Assembly: GCA_045603745.1 (NCBI GenBank) | Contig: JAZUMQ010000046.1 | Span: 1 to 18,390, forward strand | DNA: 18,390 nt | Direction: 5' to 3' | Origin: RGIG995 sp045603745 | Lineage (GTDB): Bacteria; Bacillota; Clostridia; Oscillospirales; UBA644 | The notes under the pieces: generated by a model | What the model was told of the DNA's origin: nothing | The model's input: only the letters and a program-made list of their open reading frames with translations | The model's database searches: none | Shown: piece by piece, positions 7,227 through 14,960 of the stretch | How the letters are laid out: each line of letters begins with the position of its first letter | Numbering within the stretch: the first letter of the stretch is position 1 | Program-made: the position numbers and the translations under genes

Positions 7227-7241
7227 GTAGGAGGAAGCATC

Positions 7242-7505
7242 ATGCTGAAAGAAACCAAGACCCAAATCATTGAAGCGAATCGCAGAAGCGACGTTGACAC
7301 CGGTTCTCCCGAAGTTCAGGTTGCAATTCTGACCACTCGCATCAAAGACCTCACCGAACATCTGAAAGCCAACCCCAAGGATTTCCATTCCCGTCGTGGT
7401 CTTCAGAAGATGGTCGGTCAGCGGAGAAACATGTTGAACTATCTGAAGAAGAAAGACATTGCCCGCTACCGTGCAATCATCGAAAAACTCGGTCTGAGAA
7501 AGTAA
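7242..7505 (+). CDS. rpsO: Small ribosomal subunit protein S15
   Basis: 87 aa, the usual length of bacterial S15. It binds the central domain of 16S rRNA early in 30S assembly. Recognisable segments are DTGSPEVQVAILTTRI, LTEHLKANPKDFHSRRGL, the basic KMVGQRRNMLNYLK and the C-terminal YRAIIEKLGLRK. The ATG at 7242 follows GTAGGAGG at an ideal distance. An upstream in-frame extension to 7209 would read through the leader hairpin and is rejected. rpsO followed by pnp is an order conserved across many bacteria. Two hairpins, the second with a T run, stand between the two genes here. Confidence 0.98.
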   Translation: MLKETKTQIIEANRRSDVDTGSPEVQVAILTTRIKDLTEHLKANPKDFHSRRGLQKMVGQRRNMLNYLKKKDIARYRAIIEKLGLRK

Positions 7506-7519
7506 TTCGGTCCGTTTCT

Positions 7520-7551
7520 GACAGAAGAGGAGTTTCGGCTCCCCTTCTGTC
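7520..7551 (+). other. Long hairpin after rpsO without a T run
   Basis: GACAGAAG/CTTCTGTC and GGAG/CTCC form a 12-bp stem with one A-C mismatch (7520-7532 with 7539-7551). No U tract follows. It may protect the rpsO mRNA 3' end or serve as a processing site ahead of the true terminator. Confidence 0.6.
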
Positions 7552-7559
7552 GGGCAGAG

Positions 7560-7591
7560 CAAAGTCATCCCCGCGGATGGCTTTGTTTTTT
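7560..7591 (+). terminator. Terminator between rpsO and pnp
   Basis: CAAAGTCATCC (7560-7570) pairs with GGATGGCTTTG (7575-7585) around a 4-nt loop and is followed by six T (7586-7591). I see no convincing sigma-A promoter between this point and pnp, so read-through may supply part of the pnp transcript. Confidence 0.85.
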
Positions 7592-7655
7592 GCCATCTCT
7601 AAAGAATTCCAAACAAAAGAAAAAAAGACGCGGTCTCCCTTGATTTCTGGATTCA

Positions 7656-7700
7656 GCAGTTATGAAAATATCCGAATCGGTCGGATGTTTTGATAACTGC
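7656..7700 (+). promoter_or_regulatory. 19-bp hairpin in the pnp leader (possible RNase III site)
   Basis: Positions 7656-7675 pair with 7681-7700. There are 8 bp, a G-G mismatch (7664 with 7692), then 11 bp including one G-U, closed by a 5-nt loop. There is no T run, so it is not a terminator. It ends 38 nt before the pnp start. In Escherichia coli the pnp leader has a long stem cut by RNase III, after which PNPase represses its own mRNA. The same placement here suggests comparable control, but this is an inference by analogy. Confidence 0.6.
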
Positions 7701-7738
7701 CGGAACAGAGGGGAGTCCCGAAACAGAAAGGACAAGCC

Positions 7739-9859
7739 ATGAACATTTACGAAAACTATCGCAAATTTGAAACCACCATCGCCGGCCGTCCCTTGGTTGT
7801 TGAAACCGGAAAATTTGCCGGTCTTGCCAATGGTTCTGCCATGATCCGCTACGGTGACACCTGCGTGTTGGCCTGCGCCACCGCATCGGAAAAGCCCCGT
7901 GACGGCATCGACTTCTTCCCTCTTGCCGTAGACTACGAAGAAAAATTGTATTCTGTCGGCAGAATTCCCGGTTCTTTCATGAAACGGGAAGGAAAACCCA
8001 GCGAAAAAGCGATCCTAACCGCCCGTGTAATTGACCGCCCCATTCGTCCTCTGTTCCCCAAGGACATGAGAAACGACGTTGTGGTCAGTTTGACGCTGAT
8101 GGCCGTGGATCAGGATTGCTCTCCTGAAATTACCGCAATGATCGGTGCTTCCGTTGCCATTTCTATTTCCGACATTCCTTGGAAAGGCCCCATCGGTGGT
8201 GTCCTGTTGGGATACGTTGACGGTCAATACGTCATCAACCCCACCGAAGAACAACGTGCCGTTTCCGAAATGGCGGTCACCGTTGCCGCTTCTGCGGATA
8301 AGATCGTTATGATCGAAGCCGGTGCCAACGAAATTCCCGATGACGTAATGTACAACGGAATTCTGGAAGCCCACAAGGAAATCAAGAAGATCGTTGAATT
8401 TATCGAAAGCATCAAGGCTGAAATCGGCAAACCCAAGTTTGAATACGCTGCCCACACCCTTCCCGAAGGAATGTTGGAAGACGTAACTGCTTTTGCCGGT
8501 GCAAAGATCAAGGAAGCCATGAAGACCGACGACAAAGACGTTCGGGACGCTCAGGTTGCCGCCGTTACCGCTGAAATCGAAGCGGAATTTGCGGAAAAAT
8601 ATCCGGATTCTTCCGCCGCCATCGGTGAAACGGTTTATAAGATCCAGAAATCCATCGTTCGCGACATGATCATCAACGATCACGAACGTGTTGACGGTCG
8701 CGGATTGGAAGATATTCGTCCCCTTTATGCGGAAGCCGGGATTCTTCCCCGGGTTCACGGTTCCGGTCTGTTCAGCCGCGGTCAGACTCAGGTTTTGACC
8801 ATTGCCACCTTAGGTTCCATTTCCGAAGCTCAGCTTCTGGACGGCGTAGACAACGAAACCAGCAAACGTTATATGCATCATTACAATATGCCCGGATATT
8901 CCACCGGGGAAGCAAAATCTAACCGGGGTGCCGGCAGACGTGAAATCGGTCACGGTGCACTGGCGGAACGTTCTCTCGTTCCCGTCCTGCCTTCGGTAGA
9001 AGAATTCCCCTATGCGATCCGTCTGGTCTCCGAAGTTCTTTCGTCCAACGGGTCGACCTCTCAGGGTTCGGTCTGCGGTTCTACCCTGGCGTTGATGGAC
9101 GCCGGTGTTCCCATTAAGGCTCCCGTTGCCGGCATTTCCTGCGGATTAGTCACCGATGAAGACCGTTGGATCACCATGGTTGACATTCAGGGTCTGGAAG
9201 ACTTCTACGGCGATATGGACTTCAAGGTTGCCGGAACAATGAAGGGTATTACTTCCATTCAGATGGATATTAAGGTTGACGGTCTTTCCTACGAGATCAT
9301 CAAAAAAGCCTTTGAACAAACCAAGGCCGGCCGTGAAATGATCATCAACGACATTATTCTCAAGGCGATTCCCGCTCCCAGAGAAGAACTGTCCGAGTAC
9401 GCTCCCAAGATCCTGTCTTACAAGATTCCTACCGACAAGATCCGGGAAGTCATCGGAACCGGCGGTAAGGTTATCCAGAGAATTACCGCAGAAAACGACG
9501 TTAAGGTCAACGTGGAAGACGACGGCTCCTGCCAAGTTCTGTACGTGAACAAAGAAAACGGTGAAAACGCCATGCGGATCATTCGCACCATCGTGGAAGG
9601 TCCTGAAATCGGAACCATCTACAAGGCGAAGGTCACGAGAATCATGAACTTCGGTGCTTTTGCGGAATTTGTTCCCGGGAAAGAGGGTCTGGTTCACATT
9701 TCTCAACTGGACGAACACAGAGTGGGCAAAGTGGAAGACGTGGTCAGCGTTGGTGACGAGATTTGGATCAAGGTCACGGAAATCGACGATCAGGGTCGCA
9801 TCAACCTCTCCCGCAAGGAAGCCTTGAAAGAACTGCTGGCTCAACAGAACCAACAGTAA
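7739..9859 (+). CDS. pnp: Polyribonucleotide nucleotidyltransferase (PNPase)
   Basis: 706 aa, full length. It degrades RNA 3' to 5' by phosphorolysis as a trimer. The order is a first RNase PH domain (about 10-145), a helical domain (150-300), a catalytic second RNase PH domain (about 305-535), a KH domain (about 555-610, GTGGKVIQRI) and an S1 domain (about 622-695, MNFGAFAEFVPGKEGLVHIS). D488, D494 and K496 in LEDFYGDMDFK align with the metal-binding and catalytic D486, D492 and K494 of the E. coli enzyme. The ATG follows AAAGGA by 6 nt. It sits downstream of rpsO and is preceded by the long leader hairpin at 7656-7700. Confidence 0.98.
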   Translation: MNIYENYRKFETTIAGRPLVVETGKFAGLANGSAMIRYGDTCVLACATASEKPRDGIDFFPLAVDYEEKLYSVGRIPGSFMKREGKPSEKAILTARVIDRPIRPLFPKDMRNDVVVSLTLMAVDQDCSPEITAMIGASVAISISDIPWKGPIGGVLLGYVDGQYVINPTEEQRAVSEMAVTVAASADKIVMIEAGANEIPDDVMYNGILEAHKEIKKIVEFIESIKAEIGKPKFEYAAHTLPEGMLEDVTAFAGAKIKEAMKTDDKDVRDAQVAAVTAEIEAEFAEKYPDSSAAIGETVYKIQKSIVRDMIINDHERVDGRGLEDIRPLYAEAGILPRVHGSGLFSRGQTQVLTIATLGSISEAQLLDGVDNETSKRYMHHYNMPGYSTGEAKSNRGAGRREIGHGALAERSLVPVLPSVEEFPYAIRLVSEVLSSNGSTSQGSVCGSTLALMDAGVPIKAPVAGISCGLVTDEDRWITMVDIQGLEDFYGDMDFKVAGTMKGITSIQMDIKVDGLSYEIIKKAFEQTKAGREMIINDIILKAIPAPREELSEYAPKILSYKIPTDKIREVIGTGGKVIQRITAENDVKVNVEDDGSCQVLYVNKENGENAMRIIRTIVEGPEIGTIYKAKVTRIMNFGAFAEFVPGKEGLVHISQLDEHRVGKVEDVVSVGDEIWIKVTEIDDQGRINLSRKEALKELLAQQNQQ

Positions 9860-9874
9860 GTCAAAAAAAACACG

Positions 9875-9905
9875 AGACCTCCGTCTGACGACGGAGGTCT
9901 TATTG
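9875..9905 (+). terminator. Hairpin terminator after pnp, weak T run
   Basis: AGACCTCCGTC (9875-9885) pairs with GACGGAGGTCT (9890-9900) around TGAC, followed by TATTGC. The stem is strong but the U tract is poor. Leakage into the acetyltransferase gene 14 nt further on is therefore likely. Confidence 0.65.
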
Positions 9906-9918
9906 CAGGAGGAAAGCT

Positions 9919-10452
9919 ATGATATTAAATGAAAATCCCTCTCGGGAAAATCTTCGGGCATTGAAAAAATTGTATCGGTCGACCTTTCCCATCAGTGAAA
10001 AAAAGCCCTTTGGTCTGATGTTGAAAAAGCGAAATGAAGACTCCATGGAATTGATGACGGTGGAAGACGAAAACAGAGCATTTTTAGGGTTAGTCATAAC
10101 CATACTTCATAAAGACATCGTACTTCTCGATTATTTTGCAATCTCCCCCAATCTGCGAGGAAAAGGAATCGGATCGCAAGTGTTATCTTTGTTGAAAAGT
10201 CGGTATCCGAAGAAACGAATTCTTCTGGAAATCGAAGACCCGGAAGAAGTTTGCAAGAATCAAGAAGAACGATTACGGCGGAAGGATTTTTATCTGCGCA
10301 ACGGATTTTCTGTACAAGATTATAAGGTTTGGCTTTTCGGCGTAAAAATGCTCATTTTAACAAACGAAGCCACTGTTTCCTTTAACGAATACCATGAAAT
10401 TTTTGAAACGGTTTTCTCTCAAAAAACCGGAAGACACGTGACATTGGCATAA
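9919..10452 (+). CDS. GNAT-family N-acetyltransferase
   Basis: 177 aa. It would transfer an acetyl group from acetyl-CoA to an unknown amine. The centre carries the GNAT signature: LLDYFAISPNLRGKGIGSQV (about 70-90), where RGKGIG is the CoA pyrophosphate-binding loop. It is followed by the helix LLKSRYPKKRILLEIEDP and then RRKDFYLRNGFSVQDYKVW, the typical end of the fold. The first 30 residues (LRALKKLYRSTFPISEKKPF) resemble the start of many clostridial GNAT proteins. AGGAGGAAAGCT precedes the ATG. No separate promoter is visible, so it probably depends on transcription from pnp through the leaky hairpin. The substrate cannot be told from sequence. Confidence 0.88.
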   Translation: MILNENPSRENLRALKKLYRSTFPISEKKPFGLMLKKRNEDSMELMTVEDENRAFLGLVITILHKDIVLLDYFAISPNLRGKGIGSQVLSLLKSRYPKKRILLEIEDPEEVCKNQEERLRRKDFYLRNGFSVQDYKVWLFGVKMLILTNEATVSFNEYHEIFETVFSQKTGRHVTLA

Positions 10453-10455
10453 AAA

Positions 10456-10486
10456 GATTCCCGGAACATAAGTTCCGGGATTTTTA
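10456..10486. terminator. Bidirectional terminator between convergent genes
   Basis: TCCCGGAAC (10459-10467) pairs with GTTCCGGGA (10472-10480) around ATAA. Five T follow on the plus strand, and AAAAA on the left gives TTTTT for the minus strand. It can end both the acetyltransferase gene and the lipid kinase gene. Confidence 0.85.
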
Positions 10487-10492
10487 TTTACA

Positions 10493-11359
10493 TTATTCTA
10501 CCATAACGGGAGTCGATGCAGTTTTGGGGGCAGTTGCCCGATAAGAAGTAACGCCGAGAATGGTCTCTCCGTCGATTTGCAGAGCCCGAGGAGAATCAAA
10601 TTCCACCGAAATTTCCTGACCGGAAAGCACCGCCACCGAATCCTTATGAGCAACGTGTTTTCCCGTAAAGATGGAAGGGAAAATCATCAGAGTTTTTAAT
10701 TTTCCGCTTCCGTAAAACACGAGGGTGGAAATGGTATTGTCCTTGCGCGTCTGACCGGGAGTGGGCATCATGCCGCCGCCGTAATAACGTCCGAACATGG
10801 AGGGAGCAAGCCAAACTTTTCGATAGTAGTAGGTCTTACCGTCTACGATAATTTTCGCATTGGTTGGTTTATAATGGAACAAAAGCCCTTTAATGGCAAT
10901 CATGGTATAATTAATAGGTTTGTCGCTCTTTTTCCGTAATTCGTCCCCAACTTCACAGCAATAACCATCAATTCCATAGCCCACACCGTTAAGAAAACGA
11001 TAAGTTTTTCCGTTCACGGTGACGGTAGGAAGATTGGTCAGATATTCCTTAACAGGAAAAGGTTTTTCGCAAGTTTTTGAGCCGATTACGTCAAAGGCGA
11101 AATCATTCCCGGTACCGACGGGATAATAAAAAATTTCGCAAGGAATTTCCAACCCGTCCGTATCGTTGACAAAGCGGTTCAGGGTTCCGTCTCCACCACA
11201 GAGAATCAATGAATCTTCCGAGGTCAGGTCGGAGATTGTAGTAGCATAATTCGTAATCTTCGTAACATCATACCATACACAGTCGGGAAGATTTTGCTTG
11301 ACGGTTTCTTCGGTACAATTCCCCGACAAAGGATTGTACAAAACCACTGCTTTTGCCAT
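10493..11359 (-). CDS. Diacylglycerol kinase catalytic-domain (DgkB/YegS-like) lipid kinase
   Basis: 288 aa, normal for this family of soluble or peripheral lipid kinases. It would phosphorylate diacylglycerol or a related lipid with ATP. Visible motifs are the N-terminal strand and loop AVVLYNPLSGN, the nucleotide-binding GGDGTLN (55-61), and GTGNDFA (82-88). FLNGVGYGIDGYCCEVGDEL matches the family's third conserved block, and the C-terminal QIDGE is typical. The ATG at 11359 is preceded by AAAGGTG. It is monocistronic, with a consensus promoter and a hairpin with a T run placed between promoter and gene. The downstream neighbour on its strand is none; the convergent acetyltransferase shares its terminator. 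Whether it recycles diacylglycerol for phospholipid synthesis, as B. subtilis DgkB does, is inference. Confidence 0.9.
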   Translation of the reverse strand: MAKAVVLYNPLSGNCTEETVKQNLPDCVWYDVTKITNYATTISDLTSEDSLILCGGDGTLNRFVNDTDGLEIPCEIFYYPVGTGNDFAFDVIGSKTCEKPFPVKEYLTNLPTVTVNGKTYRFLNGVGYGIDGYCCEVGDELRKKSDKPINYTMIAIKGLLFHYKPTNAKIIVDGKTYYYRKVWLAPSMFGRYYGGGMMPTPGQTRKDNTISTLVFYGSGKLKTLMIFPSIFTGKHVAHKDSVAVLSGQEISVEFDSPRALQIDGETILGVTSYRATAPKTASTPVMVE

Positions 11360-11398
11360 AAGTAAACACCTTTTTCGACATTTTTTTTAAGAAGAAAC

Positions 11399-11437
11399 AA
11401 AAAAAGGATTCCGGTCAACCACAAGGGTTGTCGGAAT
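11399..11437 (-). terminator. Promoter-proximal attenuator-like hairpin of the lipid kinase gene
   Basis: On the minus strand, ATTCCG and CAACC pair with GGTTG and CGGAAT across a small internal loop (plus-strand 11408-11437). CC and seven T follow (11405-11399). The hairpin starts only about 7 nt after the predicted transcription start near 11444 and ends 40 nt before the start codon. Confidence 0.6.
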
Positions 11438-11450
11438 ATCTTATGCCATC

Positions 11451-11479
11451 ATTTTAGCAAAAAATTCCCTTATTGTCAA
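11451..11479 (-). promoter_or_regulatory. Sigma-A promoter of the lipid kinase gene
   Basis: On the minus strand, TTGACA (11479-11474) and TAAAAT (11456-11451) are 17 nt apart. Confidence 0.8.
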
Positions 11480-11486
11480 TAGAAAT

Positions 11487-11502
11487 AGTTGATTTGTCAA
11501 CT
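11487..11502. promoter_or_regulatory. 16-bp inverted repeat just upstream of the -35
   Basis: AGTTGA-TTTG-TCAACT is a perfect inverted repeat with 6-bp arms. It lies 7 nt upstream of the -35 of the lipid kinase promoter, a position typical of an activator or repressor operator. No regulator can be named. Confidence 0.35.
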
Positions 11503-11510
11503 TCTTGTAA

Positions 11511-11539
11511 AAAAAACAAAACCGGAGTCGAAAACTCCG
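11511..11539 (-). terminator. Terminator of plsY and its operon
   Basis: On the minus strand, CGGAGT-TTTCG-ACTCCG (11539-11523) is followed by GTTTTGTTTTTTTT. It starts 15 nt after the plsY stop codon and ends the der-plsY transcription unit before the lipid kinase promoter. Confidence 0.8.
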
Positions 11540-11553
11540 ATTTTATGAAAATA

Positions 11554-12204
11554 TTATTTTTTCTTTTTCCCCAAAGAAATCTTTCGTTCCGTTCCGTTGA
11601 GAATCCGCTTGATGTTTCCCCCATGGCGAAGCCATACGGAAGCGCACATGACAGCGATCACTCCGGTCAGCCACCCCCAGCCGGGTTGACCGTAATAAAC
11701 GAATCCGACGGTAAGGGGAATAACGATTCCGCAGATAAGGGAAGACAGGGACACCATGCGGAACAAGAGCAAAACGATGAGGAACGTTGCCAGCACCGCT
11801 AAGAAGATTCGGTAATCGAGAACGATCAGAAGACCGCCCATTACCGAAACCCCTTTTCCGCCCTTGAACTGGGCGAAACAGGGATAATAATTTCCAAGAA
11901 GGCAACCTGCGACCAAAATCACACCGGAAAGACAAGCTCCGACGTTTCCAAAACCGAAAACATCGCCGGGGAACAGATATTTGGCAATCAAACCGAATAC
12001 CATACTTTTCATAATCTCCGCCGCCATGACGGTAATCCCCCAGCCAAGCCCCATGGAACGAGCCACGTTGGTACCGCCGGCATTTCCGCTGCCGACCTTA
12101 TAAATATCAATTTTTCCAATATATTTGGTGACGATCAGAGACAAATTGACACTGCCGACAAGATAACCGAACAAAAAGGTCAATGCGAGATACAACCATT
12201 TCAT
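11554..12204 (-). CDS. plsY: Glycerol-3-phosphate acyltransferase PlsY
   Basis: 216 aa integral membrane enzyme. It moves an acyl group from acyl-phosphate to glycerol-3-phosphate, giving lysophosphatidic acid, the first step of phospholipid synthesis in most Gram-positive bacteria. Several transmembrane helices are clear (residues 3-25, 53-78, 86-108, 128-150, 152-175). Motif 1 is VGSGNAGGTNVAR (37-49), matching SGNxGxTNxxR. Motif 2 is FKGGKGVS (113-120). Motif 3 is NIKRILNGTE near 195-205. The segment before motif 2 reads GNYYP where most homologues read GHxFP, so a usual histidine is replaced. The ATG overlaps the der stop codon as ATGA, implying translational coupling. The C-terminus ends in GKKKK. 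Confidence 0.95.
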   Translation of the reverse strand: MKWLYLALTFLFGYLVGSVNLSLIVTKYIGKIDIYKVGSGNAGGTNVARSMGLGWGITVMAAEIMKSMVFGLIAKYLFPGDVFGFGNVGACLSGVILVAGCLLGNYYPCFAQFKGGKGVSVMGGLLIVLDYRIFLAVLATFLIVLLLFRMVSLSSLICGIVIPLTVGFVYYGQPGWGWLTGVIAVMCASVWLRHGGNIKRILNGTERKISLGKKKK

Positions 12205-13529
12205 TTTTCTTGGTCTCCCCTTTCACGGATAAAGAGACGAATAGGCGTTCCTTCCAATCCAAAGACGGCACGGATCTGATTTTCGATATACCGCTGATAA
12301 GAGAAATGGAAGAGAGACGCATCGTTGCAAAAGATAACGAAGGAAGGAGGATTGGTCGATGCTTGAGTCATATACAGGAGCTTCAGCCGTTTGCCCTTAT
12401 CGGAAGGAGGTTGAACCCGAATGGTGGCATCGGCAAGAATATCATTCAAAACTCCGGTAGTAATGCGGCGGGAATGTTGTTCGTGAACGGAATTGATGAG
12501 GGGGAACAATTTTTCCACCCGTTGACCGGTTTTGGCAGAAAGAAAAAGAACCGGTGCGTAAGACATATACTTCAGTTCTTCTTTGATGTCCACTTTCATT
12601 TGATCCATGGTATGGGTATCTTTTTCGATCAGATCCCACTTATTGACCAAAATCACGGAAGCTTTCCCACGCTCGTGAGCAAAACCGGCGATCTTTACGT
12701 CCTGATCGGTAACACCCCGAGAAGCATCGATCAAGATCAGAACTACGTCTGCACGATCAATTGCCATATAGGAACGGACGATGGAATATTGCTCAATATT
12801 ATCATACACTTTATTTTTCCGGCGTATTCCGGCGGTGTCGATAAAACAGTACCGTCCGTATTTATTTTCCTTGACCGTATCCACCGCATCCCGGGTCGTG
12901 CCGGGAATATCGGAAACGATCATGCGTTTTTCCCCAAGGATATAGTTGACCAAGGAAGATTTTCCCACGTTCGGGCGTCCGATGAGGGCAACCTTGATGG
13001 TTTTATCTTCTTCCGCTTCTTCTTCCGGCAAAGGAAGGTACTCGTAAACGGCGTCCAAAAGATCTCCGATCCCAAGCCCATGTACCGAAGACACGGCAAC
13101 GGGATCGCCCATACCCAAATTATAGAATTCATAAAATTCCGGGGGATTTTCACCGGGTCGGTCAATCTTATTGACGCAAAGAACCACGTTTTTTCCCGCC
13201 TTCATCAACATGCGGGAAACTTCCACGTCCGCATCGGTGACACCGGATTTAATATCGGTGACAAAGATAACCGCGTCGGCTTGATCAATGGCAATCTGAG
13301 CCTGACGACGCATCTGATCGAGAATTTCATTCCCGGTATATGGCTCGATTCCGCCGGTATCGACCAGCGTAAAGGTTCTGCCCCGCCATTCAAAATCACA
13401 ATAAATGCGATCCCGAGTCACGCCGGGGGTATCTTCGATGATGGAAAGGCGTTGTCCGACAATTTTATTAAACAACGTCGATTTCCCTACGTTAGGGCGA
13501 CCGACGACGGCGATCATGGGATTTGCCAT
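12201..13529 (-). CDS. der: Ribosome assembly GTPase Der (EngA)
   Basis: 442 aa with tandem GTPase domains and a C-terminal KH-like domain, the defining layout of Der, which acts in 50S subunit maturation. In the first G domain, GRPNVGKS is at 10-17, DTGG at 57-60 and NKID at 120-123. In the second, GRPNVGKS is at 184-191, DTAG follows, and NKWD is near 300. The KH-like domain occupies about 355-436 (LKLLYMTQASTNPPSFVIF, YQRYIENQIRAVFGLEGTPI). AAAGGAG overlapping the end of the upstream gene serves as its ribosome binding site. It lies between the DUF512 radical SAM gene and plsY in one tightly packed operon, an arrangement I recall from other Clostridia. Confidence 0.98.
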   Translation of the reverse strand: MANPMIAVVGRPNVGKSTLFNKIVGQRLSIIEDTPGVTRDRIYCDFEWRGRTFTLVDTGGIEPYTGNEILDQMRRQAQIAIDQADAVIFVTDIKSGVTDADVEVSRMLMKAGKNVVLCVNKIDRPGENPPEFYEFYNLGMGDPVAVSSVHGLGIGDLLDAVYEYLPLPEEEAEEDKTIKVALIGRPNVGKSSLVNYILGEKRMIVSDIPGTTRDAVDTVKENKYGRYCFIDTAGIRRKNKVYDNIEQYSIVRSYMAIDRADVVLILIDASRGVTDQDVKIAGFAHERGKASVILVNKWDLIEKDTHTMDQMKVDIKEELKYMSYAPVLFLSAKTGQRVEKLFPLINSVHEQHSRRITTGVLNDILADATIRVQPPSDKGKRLKLLYMTQASTNPPSFVIFCNDASLFHFSYQRYIENQIRAVFGLEGTPIRLFIRERGDQEK

Positions 13530-13542
13530 AACAAAACTCCTT

Positions 13543-14841
13543 TCAGTTGAGAGCAGCCCGCATCAAAGCGTCTGCCAATCCTTCGGCTCCGTTTTCCGCA
13601 ATCAGAACCTTAATATTCAATTCGCGTTCAATATCCTGAACCGAAATATCATCTAAAAATTTGTCGTCCCGGAGCATTACCTCGGGGATCAGAAGATAAT
13701 CTCCCAATTCTTTTCCTCGAAGTTGGGAAATCACATCTTGACCGGTAATCAGCCCGGTAACGGTGACGTCATGTCCGAAAAAGTCGTTTTCTATTCCGTA
13801 TACGGTGCATTGAAGATCGGTATATTTTTCTCCGATCTTTTGAATCATGCGACGAATAAAATCTTCGGTAATTTTTCCGGTAATACTGCTGACCCGAATG
13901 GGGCTGGTGAAGGGTTGAACAATGAACGACATCAGGTCTTCGGTTTCCCGTTCAAAGGTAGCGATCATACCAACGCCGTTTTCCATCTGTTCAAATTCTT
14001 CGTAATAATCAAAATCGGGCAGAGGGAGACCAGCTTTGAGATATAATTCATCTGCAGCCCAAACCAAACGGGTACCCAATTCCTTGAGGCATTCATCGGC
14101 AAAGGCTTCTACCTGCTCAACGATGGCTTTGCATTCGGCAGGAGTATAGACCCGAAGAGGTTCCAACCCCTCTCGAAACCGGGTCAAACCGACGGGAACG
14201 ACCGAAACGCTGGAAAGTTGCGGATACAGTGTTTTCAAATCATGCAAGGAACGGGTCAATTCTTCTCCGTCATTCCAATCGGGGCAAAGAACGATCTGTC
14301 CCCGCATATTGATTTCTGCGTCCCGAAACCGCTTCATCAGTTCAAATCCGTTCGCGGCGGCAGGATTTTTCATCATTTTCACCCGAAGGTCCGGGTTGGT
14401 GGTATGAACCGAGACGTTGAAAGGAGACACTTTCATATTGATGATACGTTCCACGTCGTCATCGGTCATATTGGTCAGCGTAACGTAGTTTCCATACACA
14501 AGTGAAAGACGAAAATCGTCGTCCTTATAATACATGGTTTCTCTCATATTCGGAGGGAGCTGATCAATAAAGCAAAAAATACATTTATTTTTACAGGACC
14601 GTTGCTTGTCCATCAGATAATTTTCAAATTCAAGACCCGGGTCTTCGGCAGGTTTTTTCAGAACCGCAGCAAAGGTCTTTCCGTCCCGGCACAACGTAAG
14701 ATCTGTAACACCGAGGGCGGTCTGATACATATAGTCCAAAAAATCCCGAACGGGCGTTCCGTTGACGGCAAGAAGTTCGTCCCCGGGTTGGACTTTTTTC
14801 CGAAAGGGGCTGTGTTTATCAACACTGCGAATGATTGCCAT
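13543..14841 (-). CDS. PDZ - radical SAM - DUF512 protein of unknown function
   Basis: 432 aa. The ATG at 14841 has AAAAGGA upstream; an in-frame start at 14889 lacks support and adds residues foreign to the family. Residues 1-60 are a PDZ-like domain (SPFRKKVQPGDELLAVNGTPV). Residues about 75-290 resemble a radical SAM core with the [4Fe-4S] cluster motif CKNKCIFC (C83, C87, C90). The rest is the DUF512 domain (VSSITGKITEDFIRRM, VTGLITGQDVI, LIPEVMLRDDKFLDD). This is the family annotated as putative radical SAM enzyme of TIGR03279 type. Its reaction is not known to me. Only 13 nt separate it from der, and rpmF and yceD are upstream, so a link to ribosome assembly or rRNA/protein modification is a reasonable guess but no more. 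Confidence 0.92.
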   Translation of the reverse strand: MAIIRSVDKHSPFRKKVQPGDELLAVNGTPVRDFLDYMYQTALGVTDLTLCRDGKTFAAVLKKPAEDPGLEFENYLMDKQRSCKNKCIFCFIDQLPPNMRETMYYKDDDFRLSLVYGNYVTLTNMTDDDVERIINMKVSPFNVSVHTTNPDLRVKMMKNPAAANGFELMKRFRDAEINMRGQIVLCPDWNDGEELTRSLHDLKTLYPQLSSVSVVPVGLTRFREGLEPLRVYTPAECKAIVEQVEAFADECLKELGTRLVWAADELYLKAGLPLPDFDYYEEFEQMENGVGMIATFERETEDLMSFIVQPFTSPIRVSSITGKITEDFIRRMIQKIGEKYTDLQCTVYGIENDFFGHDVTVTGLITGQDVISQLRGKELGDYLLIPEVMLRDDKFLDDISVQDIERELNIKVLIAENGAEGLADALMRAALN

Positions 14842-14960
14842 AAAGCGATTCCTTTTAAAAGATGGTGTAAAAAATATTTTTGGACACAAAACGATGGAGA
14901 AACATTACTCTCCCGTCTGAAAGAAGAGAACGTTTCCCCCTCGGATTGATGCAGCAAAAC

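Noticed and set aside
7640..7668. Possible promoter for pnp (TTGATT ... TGAAAA)
   Set aside because: The -10 is a poor match at every allowed spacing, and the sequence lies inside the leader hairpin.
8015..8758. 247-codon minus-strand frame inside pnp (and a 235-codon one at 9146-9853)
   Set aside because: Both are antisense shadows of pnp, with Asn/His/Phe/Gly-rich translations and no motif.
12183..13550. 455-codon open frame on the plus strand, antisense to der
   Set aside because: It is an exact shadow of der, whose two G domains are unmistakable. The translation is rich in His, Phe and Gly-Asn runs with no domain or ribosome binding site. Lack of TTA, CTA and TCA codons in der explains the open frame.
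14842..14960. Possible terminator between rpmF and the radical SAM gene
   Set aside because: Only an imperfect GAAAC/GTTTC stem is present, without a T run, so I do not call a terminator here.
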